Of a DNA stretch of 64,000 bases, positions 53,490 through 63,925 are shown piece after piece. Position 1 is the stretch's first letter. Each line of letters opens with the position of its first letter. Made by a program: the position numbers and the translations under genes. A model generated the notes under the pieces. It searched no databases and was not told where the DNA came from. It saw nothing but the letters and a program-made list of their open reading frames with translations. The stretch spans positions 44,107,433 to 44,171,432 of the forward strand of contig CM019693.1 in NCBI GenBank assembly GCA_009760885.1, in the 5' to 3' direction. The DNA is from Achatina immaculata. Taxonomy: Eukaryota; Mollusca; Gastropoda; Stylommatophora; Achatinidae.

Positions 53490-53945
53490 CCACTTAGTCA
53501 GTCCACTTGGTCAGTACACTTAGTCAGTCCACTTGGTCAGTCCACTTGGTCAGTCTACTTAGTCAGTCCATTTGGTCAGTACACTTAGTCAGTCCACTTG
53601 GTCAGTTCACTTAGTCAGTCCACTTGGTCAGTTCACTTAGTCAGTCCACTTGGTCAGTACACTTGGTCAGTCCACTTAGTCAGTCCACTTATTCCACTTA
53701 GTCCACTTAGTCAGTCCATTTATTCAGTCCACTTGGTCAGTCCACTTAGTCAGTCCACTTATTCAGTCCACTTGGTCAGTCCACTTATTCAGTCCACTTG
53801 GTCAGTACACTTATTCAGTCCACTTTGTCAGTCCACTTCGTCAGTTCACTTATTCAGTCCACTTGGTCAGTCCACTTGGTCAGTCCACTTAGTCAGTCCA
53901 CTAAGTCAGTCTTACTTAGTCAGTCCACTTAGTAAGTCCACTGAT
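53490..53945. repeat. Minisatellite, unit 13 bp
   Basis: About 35 units of CAGTCCACTTGGT and CAGTCCACTTAGT in irregular alternation; three units equal 39 bp, keeping one frame open for 137 codons. Confidence 0.93.
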
Positions 53946-54249
53946 ATATTTTTCTCTTGGTCTTCCTCTCCTTTTTCTCTCAAATGTTCCAGTCAATATC
54001 AGGTTTTCTAACTTCTGTCTTCTCATGATATGTCCAAGTTCTCTGACTTCTGTCTTCTCATGACATGTCCACGACAATGTGACTGCCTTTTTCATATCAT
54101 TTTAACTAGCTTTTGTTGTTCTAACACTTTATCCAATGACCTATTCATTTGTTGTTGTTGTTTTTTTGGGCCGTTCTAGGATACTTCTTAGATCGTTATC
54201 CAAAATCACATCTCTTATGTTCACAGTTTTTCTTATATCATCTTCTGGG
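53946..54249. other. Possible antisense LINE remnant
   Basis: TTCTCTTGGTCTTCCTCTCC and a doubled TCTGACTTCTGTCTTCTCAT resemble an antisense GRPRE block, but no frame can be followed. Confidence 0.35.
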
Positions 54250-54264
54250 GGGGGGGGATGGTAG

Positions 54265-55015
54265 CAGCACAAGGTTGAATGTGTGGATTAGATGATGAAT
54301 GTGTGGATTAGGTGTTGAATTTGTGGATTAGGTGTTGAATATGTGGATTAGAGGTTAATTTAGTGGATTAGAGGTTGAATGTGTGGATTAGAGGTTGAAT
54401 ATGTGGATTAGAGGTTGATTTAGTGGATTAGAGGTTGAATGTGTGGATTAGAGGTTGATTTAGTGGATTAGAGGTTGAATGTGTGGATTAGAGGTTGAAT
54501 GTGTGGTATATAGGTTGAATGTGTGGATTAGAAGTTGATTTGGTGGATTAGAGGTTGAATGTGTGGATTAAAAGTTAATTTAGTGGATTAGAGATTAGAG
54601 GTTGAACGTGTGGATTAGAAGTTGATTTAGTGGATTAGAGGTTGAATGTGTGAATTAGAGGTTGATTTAGTGGTTAGAGATTGAATGTGTGGATTAGAGA
54701 TTGAATAAGTGGAATATAGGTTGAATGTGTGGTTAGAGGTTAAATGGGTGGATTAGAGGTTGAATGTGTGTATTATAAGTTGAATGTGTGGATTAGAGGT
54801 TCAGTGTGTGGATTGGATGTTGAATGTACGGATTAGATGTTGAATGTGAGGAATAGAGGTTGAATTTGTGGATTAGACGTTGAATGTGTGGTTAGAGGAT
54901 TAGAGGTTGAATGTGTGGTTAGAGGATTAGAGGTTGAATGTGTGAATTACAGGTTGAATGTGTTTATTAGTTGTTGGATGTGAGGATTAGAGGTTGAATG
55001 CGTGGTTAAAAGGTT
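54265..55015. repeat. Minisatellite, unit about 20 bp
   Basis: About 37 copies of GGTTGAATGTGTGGATTAGA with variants (GATTTAGTGG), more diverged towards the right. Confidence 0.93.
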
Positions 55016-55079
55016 GAACGTAACAATTTCATCACATTATAATTTTCTTTCTCATTAAAAAATTGTTTCTGTTTGTACT

Positions 55080-55172
55080 AAAATTGAATAAAGAAGGACA
55101 GAATGTCTTATGGTTCTACATGCCCAACTCTTCACCCTTGAAAAATAAAGTTCATTCGTTCATTCACTTAAA
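55080..55172 (+). mobile_element. 3' stub of the AATAAA/(ATTC)n-tail repeat
   Basis: GAAGGACAGAATGTCTTATG...CACCCTTGAAAAATAAAGTTCATTCGTTCATTC; third copy, most diverged. Confidence 0.55.
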
Positions 55173-55585
55173 AAATAATTATCATTTCGCCCGTAGAAAC
55201 AATAACTAACACCTTTCTCTAGCAAGTAATCTGGTCCATTGAAAAAATATGAAGCTAAACAAGAAAATTACGAATAACCAGGATTAAAATGTTATGCATT
55301 TGACGTAAAGTATTACCTCGGTATACCATACTTTCTGGATGGCAATGAATGTTATTATGATGACAGGAGCACTATAGACGGATGTAAGGAAATCATTTTT
55401 TACGTAGCTGTACTGTAATATATCACATATGTATCACATGAACTGAAGTCAAGCAGCGGGGACCTGGGAGCATGGACCAGGTCTCTGTCCCCACAAGAGA
55501 TGAGAGTATAAAGCTTTTTCCCTGTTTTGATGACGTTCATGAAACATTATTATTTCACATCATCTGCCGTTGATGATATCTGTTT
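55173..55585. other. No gene recognised
   Basis: Includes GAACTGAAGTCAAGCAGCGG and CACAAGAGATGAGAGTATAA; no motif. Confidence 0.4.
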
Positions 55586-55590
55586 CCCAC

Positions 55591-55845
55591 GGTGGTGTAG
55601 TGGTCAGTGTACTTGCCTCTCGATCAGATGGCCCCTGGTTTGATTTCGCACTTGGTGGGCGGTGGATTTTTTTTTTCAGACTGATCCGCACAGGAGTGAA
55701 CCCATCCTCAAAGAATGGGTCCCTGGGTCTTGCTAGAAAAACAAAGGCAGCGAGAACAGGTCGTGGTAACACTGCCTGAAGTGCTGTAGTGGTCTAGAAA
55801 TGTGAAGGCACTAACATGTCACGCCCATACAACATGTAAATTCTA
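55591..55845 (+). mobile_element. tRNA-derived SINE, second family
   Basis: A-box TGGTGTAGTGG at 55593-55603 and B-box-like GGTTTGATTTC at 55637-55647. The tRNA part reads like a Glu-type head (GTGTAGTGGTCAGTGTACTT, CTC at the anticodon position). Body with AACCCATCCTCAAAGAATGG; 3' end near ACATGTCACGCCCATACAAC. Confidence 0.75.
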
Positions 55846-55849
55846 CAGG

Positions 55850-56040
55850 ACATAGATTCTGATGGTATCTATAGACTCTGATGATATCTGTAGACTCTGA
55901 TGGTATCTGTAGATTCTGATGGTATCTGTAGACTCTGATGGTATCTGTAGATTCTGATGGCATCTGTAGATTCTGATGGTATCTGTAGACTCTGATGGTA
56001 TCTGTAGATTCTGATTGTATCTATATACCTTGATGGTATC
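55850..56040. repeat. Minisatellite, unit 19 bp, ten copies
   Basis: GATGGTATCTGTAGACTCT and GATGGTATCTGTAGATTCT alternate. Confidence 0.93.
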
Positions 56041-56079
56041 TGCAATGTAAAGAAACGATCTTACTTACTTCTGTTGTAT

Positions 56080-56220
56080 ATAAATATTCTTGGGCGTACG
56101 TAAATGTTGTCTGAAGTACGTAATTGTTGTTTGATGTATGGAATTGTTGTAAATGTATATAAGTACTGACTGATGTACATAAGTGCTGTCTGATGTTCTT
56201 AAGTGCTGTCTGTTTCCAGG
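56080..56220. repeat. Short degenerate tandem repeat, unit about 21-25 bp
   Basis: GTAAATGTTGTCTGAAGTAC with drifting copies; the same core (TAAATGCTGACTGTTGTATG) reappears at 56786-56840 beyond the next array, so that array may have grown inside this one. Confidence 0.7.
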
Positions 56221-56329
56221 ATCTCAGAGAAGTTTTGGAATCTGGTGCAAAACCATTCCCCCACCCCCCCTTTTTTTTTCTCAGGTTTACCACATTGATT
56301 ACAATTTTCTTTCCATCCACTGTGGGCCC

Positions 56330-56725
56330 GCCAGAATACCACCTGGCCTATCCTAGAAATAAAGTAGTCTTCCAGGCCCTTCCTCAAAACAGAATAGTCT
56401 TTCGGGCCCTCCCTCAAAACAGAGTAGTCTTCCGGGCCCTTCCTCAAAACAGAGTAGTCTTCCGGGCCCTTCCTCAAAACAAAGTAATCTTCCAGGCCCT
56501 TCATCAAATCAGAGTAGTCTTCCGGGCCTTTCCTCAAAACAGAGTAGTCTTCCGGCCCCTTCCTCAAAACAGAGTAGTCTTCCGGGCCCTTCCTCAAAAC
56601 AAAGTAATCTTCCAGGCCCTTCCTCAAAACAGAGTAGTCTTCCGGGCCCTTCCTCAAAACAAAGTAATCTTCCAGGCCCTTCCTCAAAACAGAGTAGTCT
56701 TCCGGGCATTTCCTCAAAACAGTCT
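56330..56725. repeat. Minisatellite, unit 30 bp, with 60-bp higher-order pattern
   Basis: Thirteen units of GTCTTCCGGGCCCTTCCTCA plus AAACAGAGTA. From 56460 on, two unit types (AGAGTAGTCTTCCGG and AAAGTAATCTTCCAG) alternate, making 60-bp dimers. Long frames are open on both strands because 30 is divisible by three. GC-rich compared with its surroundings. Confidence 0.95.
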
Positions 56726-56898
56726 TTCTTAGCTCGGAGCAAGGCGCTAGCTGGAGTTCTCTCATAATTCTACCGCTCTGTTGCACATAAATGCTGACTG
56801 TTGTATGTAAATGTTGATTGTTATACGTAAGGGCTGCGTGTAAAACATGTTTGTAATTTGTTGTTCACATTAACAGTAGTCTTGGAAATTGCTATAAT

Positions 56899-56929
<31 letters not shown>

Positions 56930-57300
56930 ACGCCGGTATGGTTTTCAGCACGGAACTTCTCTGCGTTGACTGATGTCTGCTGTCAAGAGATCATGTTTCT
57001 GGAGTTTTTACGTCCAGGCTAACGCTGTTTTTTTTTAACCTCGAATTCGTGCTATGAGATGGGTCTATCTTTTTATCCTCCCTGCCAAATAGTATAATGC
57101 TGTATATTACTTTGGTGGTTAAGGAACTTCATATTGACTATATCCATTTATTTACTAATATTCAGCACAATTTTGTTTCCATTTTATCCAGTAGATACGT
57201 TGAATCTAATAATAAAAGCGAATCAATGTATTTTAAAAGCCGGTTTTTATTCATACATTTCTCTGTAGTGATTTTTTGGGGTCTTTTTTTTATAATTATC
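56726..57300. other. No gene recognised
   Basis: Contains a (TTA)n tract at 56899-56930 followed by ATACGCCGGTATGGTTTTCA, perhaps another LINE tail in antisense. Confidence 0.4.
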
Positions 57301-57800
57301 TAGTGAATGTTGCCTATCATCGTCTTATATCACTTTAGTGAATTTTACCTGCCGTTGTCTTATATCACTTTAGTGAATTTTACCTGCCGTTGTCTTATAT
57401 CACTTTAGTGAATTTTACCTGCCGTTGTCTTATATCACTTTAGTGAATGTTGCCTATCATCGTCTTATATCACTTTAGTGAATGTTGCCTATCGTCTTAT
57501 ATTACTTTAGTGAATTTTACCTGCCATTTTATCATATTACTTTAGTGAACGTTGCCTACCATCACCTTAAATTACGTTAGTGAAGGTTGCTTACCACCTT
57601 CTTATATTACTTTAGTGAATGTTACCTGCCATCTTCTTATATTACTGTGGTGAATGTTGCTACCATCTTCTTATATTACTGTGGTGAATGTTGCTACCAT
57701 CTTCTTATATTACTTTAGTGAATGTTACCTATGATCCTCTTATATTACTCTGGTGAATATTGCCTACCATCTTCTTATATTACTGTGGGAATATTGACTG
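57300..57800. repeat. Minisatellite, unit about 35 bp
   Basis: About fourteen copies of TATATCACTTTAGTGAATTT plus TACCTGCCGTTGTCT, degrading to the right (TTACTGTGGTGAATGTTGC). Confidence 0.92.
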
Positions 57801-58144
57801 CCCGTTTTTTTTATTGTTTCTGTACTGAATGTTGTCTATTTTCATTTCAAATAGTTGTAGAGATTGTTGTATACCAATTTTCTATGTTTCTTCTATGTTG
57901 CTTGACTACCTGCTATTCGTAGCTCTTTATTTAGAAAAAAAATTATTTGCTTTTGTCAGAAATTCCTAAGTTTGTTATAGTATCTATCAGAAGTACTGAA
58001 AACATTCTTAAGATGAAGCATGTCTGTTGCTTACATTCTGGTCCCTACCTAGTCTTCATGTACATATAACAAGAGAGTTATAGCAAGGTTTTGATATTTA
58101 TTTTCTAATGTTCTGTGACAGAGAAAGATTAAACATAATATTTT
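57801..58144. other. No gene recognised
   Basis: AT-rich; 57722-57922 frame is partly repeat sequence. Confidence 0.4.
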
Positions 58145-58575
58145 CAAACTTTCAGTAAGTTCTGTTGTAGTTTTCTATAATGTGCCCTGATTTTAAAGTA
58201 AAATTTGTTGTAGTTTTCTGTAGTGCATCCTGATTTTTAAGTAAGATTTGTTGTAGCTTTCTATAATGTATCCTGATTTTAAAGTAAAATTTGTTACAGT
58301 TTTCTATAATGTGCCCTGATTTTAAAGTAAGATTTGTTGTAGTTTTCTATAATGTGCCCTGATTTTAAAGTAAAATTTGTTGTAGTTTTCTGTAGTGCAT
58401 CCTGATTTTTAAGTAAGATTTGTTGTAGCTTTCTATAATGTATCCTGATTTTAAAGTAAAATTTGTTGTAGTTTTCTATAATGTGCCCTGATTTTAAAGT
58501 AAGATTTGTTGTAGTTTTCTATAATGTGCCCTGATTTTAGAGTAAGATTTGTTGCAGTTTTCTATAATGTACCGA
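58145..58575. repeat. Minisatellite, unit 43 bp, about ten copies, with duplicated block
   Basis: TTGTTGTAGTTTTCTATAAT plus GTGCCCTGATTTTAAAGTA. The run of variant units at 58200-58300 (GTAGTGCATCC, then GTAGCTTTC) recurs in the same order at 58385-58470, showing a multi-unit duplication. Confidence 0.94.
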
Positions 58576-59508
58576 TGGATGTCGATGCATGGAGAGAGAC
58601 AGATAAATTCTCCACTCCCACCCCCTCCCCCACCCCCAACCTCTTTCAAAGAACCAAAAATTACCTTCTATTTCTTTATGTAACTAATTTATTTATAACG
58701 GTGTTAAAAAAAGAATGTAGCAAAGCTAATGAAGAAAAAAAAAACAATAACCCGGCTTTGGACCCCTCTAACTTCCCATTAACGTGGAGCCGGGGCACTC
58801 ACCCACCTTGTCTTCTCATTGATACGCCACTGTCCTTAAGTGTTCTGATGGTCTATTTAGATTGCAGTTAAAATCATGATACATTGGTGCCAGCATGGTC
58901 AGACAGAAACGGTAACAACAGAACCCTCTTCCTTCTTTTCAGGAAAACGCGTCTTCATTCAGACTAAGAGAAGAAGAAAAAACTGAGGAGATAGAACTTT
59001 CTAGGACTTTGGGAAAATGTTTACGTAAAAGGATAACTTATAACATGTGCTCTGTATGACTTTCTGGATACACTTCTACTGATAGTAGGGGAGCTGTTAT
59101 GAAAAAAAGATTTCGCTGGAGCAGGTTCTAACACACTGATTCAGTTTTTCTCTCGCTTTTCAACAAAGTCTGTAAAGTAAACACAAACTCTCTAGATGAT
59201 GCAGATGAGGATAAGCTGTGGGACCCATGGACCAACCACTGCTCAGGAGAAAGAATATTAAACAACTATAGAAATTCAAGAACAGTTATAAAAACGTATG
59301 TTAGGGTGGCTTTTATTGCTCGTGACAAAACAGATGCATTTTAAGCACATATCTTGCTCCATTGCCGGGAGCGAATCATGTTTCTAGAGTTTTTCATCTT
59401 GAGAAAGGAGTCTTTGAATAGAATTTAGTTCATAAAGGAAGAATAAAACTGTCAAACCAAGTTACACATAGCCAGCTAACTGAACGTTCTGTTCTGGTGT
59501 AGTAATGA
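58576..59508. other. No gene recognised
   Basis: Short frame at 58524-58871 starts inside the array and is not supported. Nothing else seen. Confidence 0.4.
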
Positions 59509-60020
59509 TACTCTTCTTCTTCCTCTCCTCCTCCTCCTTCTTTCTCTCCTTCTCCTCCTTCTTCTTATTTCTCTCCTTCTTTTCTTCCTCTTCTCTCCTC
59601 CTCCTCTCTTTCTCTCCTCCTCCTCCTTTCTCCCCTCCTCCTTCTTCTTTCTCTCCTCCTCCTTTCTCTCTTCCTCCTCCTCCTTATTTCTCTCCTTCTC
59701 CTCCTGCTTCTTCTTCTTTTCTTCCTCTTCTCTCCTCCTCTCTTTCTCTCCTCCTCCTTCTTTCTCTCCTCTTCCTTCTTCTTTTTCTTCTCCTCCTCCT
59801 TCTTTCTTCCTCCTTCTTTCTCTCCTCCTCCTCTCTTTCTCTCCTCCTTCTTCTCTCTCTCCTCCTCCTCCTTCTTCTTTCTCTCCTTCTCCTTCTTCTT
59901 TCTCTCCTCTTTCTCCTCCTTCTTTCTCTCCGCCTCCTTCTTTCTCTCCTCCTTTTCTTCCTTCTTTTTCTTCCTATTCTCTCCTCCTCCTCCTTCTTTC
60001 TCTCCTCCTCCTCCTTCTTA
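59509..60020. repeat. Polypyrimidine tract (CTT/CTC)n, about 510 bp
   Basis: Nearly pure C/T on the plus strand (TTCTCTCCTCCTCC variants). Produces a long Ser/Leu/Pro frame with no coding meaning. Can form triplex or slipped structures. Compositionally like the expanded GAA tail at 46611. Confidence 0.95.
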
Positions 60021-60184
60021 AGGACTAAGATAATGATTAGAAGAGGGAGACAATATTTAACAACACACCGAATTTTTGTTCATCGTGTCGCACCGAAATC
60101 TGAGAAGGGTTCTTGTCATTTAGTGTCATGTGAGAGGTTTTAAAGCTGACTTTTACTCTACCATTCTTTGTACGTATAATGTGA
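60021..60184. other. Unassigned
   Basis: Short unique stretch between the polypyrimidine tract and the LINE-B stubs. Confidence 0.4.
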
Positions 60185-60360
60185 ACAATCAGTCAGTCCC
60201 TTGCGGAACTTTGCCTCCTTAACAGCACTCCTGTAGGCCTCTCGGTTGTGAGCAAGATGCCCTGCTGCTGATACGTTCATTAGCAGATCATCGACGATGT
60301 CTTGCAGTAATCTTAACCGTGGTCTTCCTCTCTTTCTTTTTCCCATTATGTACCTTTCCA
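60185..60360 (-). mobile_element. LINE-B 3' stub (a)
   Basis: Antisense: RYIMGKRKRGRPRLRLLQDI, VDDLLMNVSAAGHLAHNREA, YRSAVKEAKFRKGL with a short ACTG tail at 60189-60196. 5' end joins directly to the tail of the next copy. Confidence 0.88.
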
Positions 60361-60590
60361 AGACTCAGTCAGTCAGTCAGTCATTTGCATGTCCCTTGCG
60401 GAACTTTACCTCCCAAACAGCACTCATGTAGGCCTCTCGGTTGCGAGCAAGATGGTATGCTGCTGTTTCCAAGATTGTCTTCTATAAATTATCATGACGT
60501 TTAATATTTCCAAAATATTTAAGTTTTCTCTGTTTAATCTTCCTTCCTAGCCAACCTTCTTCAACATTAAGTATGTGAACAAGATAAGTA
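60361..60590 (-). mobile_element. LINE-B 3' stub (b) with internal deletion
   Basis: Tail CAGTCAGTCAGTCAGTCA at 60366, then antisense HLARNREAYMSAVWEVKFRK and, after a jump, GWLGRKIKQRKLKYFGNIKR with HDNL. About 100 bp encoding the GKRKRGRPRRRWLQD block is missing between them. Confidence 0.85.
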
Positions 60591-60629
60591 AATATTAAAT
60601 AAACAGTTTCTGTAAGCAGAATAAGGTAA

Positions 60630-61252
60630 AGGTAACCCTGTGATGCATTAAAGGCACGTAGGAATATGGTGTAGTGCACGTACCTTCCTTGATCTGTCAG
60701 CACAATATAGGATGATGTGGTCAGCACACGAGAGGATGATATGGTCAGCACACTAGAGGATGATGTGGTCAGCACACTAGAGGATGATGTGGCCAGCACA
60801 CGAAAGGATGATGTGGTCAGCACACTAGAGGATGATGTGGCCAGCACACTAGAGGATGATGTGGCCAGCACACTAGAGGATGATGTGGTCAGCACACTAG
60901 AGGATGATGTGGTCAGCACACTAGAGGATGATGTGGTCAGGACACTAGAGGATGATGCGGCCAGCACACTAGAGGATGATGTGGTCAGCACACTAGAGGA
61001 TGATGTGGCCAGCACACTAGAGGATGATGTGGCCAGCACACTATAGGATGATGTGGTCAGCACACTAGAGGATGATGTGGTCAGCACACTAGAGGATGAT
61101 GTGGTCAGCACACTAGAGGATGATGTGGCCAGCACACTAGAGGATGATGTGGCCAGCACACTCTAGGATCATGTATTCAGCATACTAGAGGATGATGTGG
61201 TCAGCACACTAGAGGATGATGTGGCCAGCACACTAGAGGATGATGTGGCCAG
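60630..61252 (-). repeat. SINE tail with 24-bp unit amplified about 22-fold
   Basis: 60630-60715 is the reverse complement of the SINE 3' end seen at 39776-39835 (GGTAACCCTGTGATGCATTA; CTTGATCTGTCAGCACA). It runs straight into about 22 units of GATGATGTGGTCAGCACACT plus AGAG (also ..GGCCAGC..). The SINE body that should follow is replaced by the (TATG)n tract. Confidence 0.88.
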
Positions 61253-62526
61253 TGTGTATGTATGTATGTAGTATGTATGTATGTATGTATGTATGTATGT
61301 GAATGAACGTGTGTTTGCACATATGTATGTGTGTATCATTGTATGTGTATGTATGCACACTTGTGTGTGATTGTGTACTTATGTATGTATGTATGTATGT
61401 ATGTGTGTATGTATGTATTTATGTGTGTATGTACGTATGTATGTGTGTATGTGAGTATGTATGTATGTATGTATGTATGTGTGCATGTATGTGTTTATGT
61501 TTGTGTCTATCTGTGTACGTATGTGTAAGTATGTTGTTGTTTGTATGTATGGTGTTTATGTATGTATGTGTGTATGTATGTATGTGTGTATGTATGTGTT
61601 TGTATGTATGTATGTATGTGTGTATTTATGTAAGTGTGAGTGTGTGTATGTGTGTATGTATGTATGTGTGTATGTATTATGTATGAATGTATGTATGTAT
61701 GGATGTATGTATGTATGTGTGTCTATGTATGTATATATGTATGTTTGTGTATATATGTAGTGTATATGTGTGTATATGAATGCATGTGTGTATGTATGTG
61801 TGTATGAATGTATGTGTTTATGTATGTGTATATGTATGGGTGTGTATCTGTATGTATGTATATATGTATGTATGTATGTATGTATATGTGTATATATGTA
61901 TATGTGTATGTACTTTGTGTATGTGTATGCATGTATGTTTGTATGTGTGTGTATGTTTGCGAATGTATGTATCTGTGAGTGTGTATGAGTGTGTATATAT
62001 GTATGTATGTATTTGTCTGTATGCATGCATTTGTGTGGTTGAAAGTCTGTGTGTATGCACATATATGTGTGTATATATGTATGTGTGTATATATGTATGT
62101 GTGTATGTACGTTTGTGCATGTATGTAGATATGTGTGTATGTATGTATGTATATGCGTATGTATGAATGTATGTGTGTATGTATGTATGTGCATATATGT
62201 ATGTGTATATGTGTTTTGTCTATATGTATGTGTGTATGTAGTCGTGTGTGTATGTACATGTGTATGCATGTATGGATGTGTGTATGTATGTGTGTATGTA
62301 TGCCTGTGTATGTATGTATGTATGTCATGTACGTGTGTGTATGTGTGTGTGCATGAATGCACGTCTGTGTATGTATGTGTATGAGTGCGTTTATGCATGT
62401 ATGAGTGTGTTATGTATGTGTACATGTATGTGTGTATATGTATATATATATACGTTTGTATGTATATATGTATGTATGTGTGTGAGTGTGTATGTATGTA
62501 TGTTTGTTTATGTATGTATGTAACAG

Positions 62527-62557
<31 letters not shown>

Positions 62558-63612
62558 GTGTATGTATGTATGTTTATGTGTGTGTATGTACGTGTATGTA
62601 TGTATGTGTATGCATGTATGTATGTTGGTATGTATGTATGTGTATGTATGTATTATGTATGTATGTATGTATGTATGTATGTATGTATGTATGTATGTTT
62701 CTATTATGTGAATATATGTAAGTGTCTGCATATATGTATGTATGTGTCTACGTATGTATATGTACGTATGTATGTATTCTGTATGTAATTTTGTATGTAT
62801 GTATGTATGTGTTTACGTGTTAACGTGTATATGTACGTGTATGTCTCTATGTATGTGCATGTATGTGTCTGTTTTTATGTATGTGTATATGTATGTATAT
62901 ATGTGTATGTATGTATGTGGGTAGGTATGCATGTACGTGTGTGTAGGTATGTATGTATGTTTGTACTTCTGTAACTGTGTGTATGTAAGTATGTATGTAT
63001 GTGTGTATGTTTGTACGTGTATGTATTACGTATGTGTGTATGTATGTGTGTATGTATGTATATATTGTGTATGTATCTGTGTTATTTATGTATATGTGCA
63101 TGAGTATTTGTATGTATTTGTGTATGTATGTATATTTGTATATGTATATATGTATGTGTGTATCTATATATCATCGTGTGTACGTATGTATGTGTGTATG
63201 CATGTATGTGTGTATGTATATGTGTATGTATGTATGTATGTATGTGTGTATGTATGTATGTGTGTATGTATGTATGTGTGTGTATGCATGTATGTGTGTA
63301 TGTATGTATGTGCATGTATGCATGTATGTGTGTATGCATGTGTGTGTACGTATGTGTGTATGTATGCATGTATATGTGTATATATGTATGTATGTGTGTA
63401 TATGTATGCATGTATGTGTGTATGTATGTGTGTATGTATGCATATGTGTATGTTTGTGTGTGTATGTATGTATGTATGTATGTGTGTATGTATGTGTGTA
63501 TGTATGCATGTATGTATCTATGTATATGTGTATGTATGTGTGTATGTATGCATGCATGTGTGTATGTATGTATGTGTGTATGTGCGTGAGTACGTGTGTG
63601 TGTGTGTGTGAG
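61253..63612. repeat. Long (TATG)n/(TGTATG)n microsatellite, about 2.36 kb
   Basis: Almost continuous TATG units mixed with TGTG and TACG variants. Frames on both strands (Tyr/Val/Cys/Met and His/Thr/Ile) are artefacts. No interruption by other sequence longer than about 20 bp. Confidence 0.98.
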
Positions 63613-63925
63613 GAGTGAAGAAACTCTGCAAAAGAGTTATTATGAAATATGAAAATGCTTTCTCAAACATACATACATTTTTTAAATGAGCTGTTAATCT
63701 GTTCAACAAATTCGAAATTAAAATTCATTTATAAAACAGCTTTTAAAAAGCGGAAATCATATGTAATGCAGTTTTAAAATGGCATACAACATTTGTATGA
63801 CAGCCTTTAAAACTGAGATCATTTATAAAGCAGTTTATAAACAGCTTTGATCACCAGTAAAACAGCTGTTAAATAGAATATGTCATCTATAAACAGCTTT
63901 TAAACATAGTAGATCATCAACAAGG
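63613..63925. repeat. Degenerate tandem unit of about 30-50 bp
   Basis: Repeats of ATTTATAAAACAGCTTTTAA and ATCATTTATAAAGCAG (63728, 63828, 63858, 63888). Loose copies, not coding. Confidence 0.6.

Noticed and set aside
53598..54011. A 137-codon repeat protein (SVHLVSPL type)
   Set aside because: Thirteen-bp minisatellite whose triple period fits 39 bp; no other evidence.
59505..60143. A 212-codon Ser/Leu-rich frame
   Set aside because: It is the polypyrimidine tract in translation.
60482..61159. A 225-codon Ser/Thr repeat protein on the minus strand
   Set aside because: The 24-bp array keeps the frame open and its C-terminal part is antisense LINE-B; no gene signals.
61253..63612. Many overlapping frames up to 391 codons on both strands
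   Set aside because: All are translations of (TATG)n (Tyr-Val-Cys-Met or His-Thr-Ile-Tyr); no start context or conserved domain.
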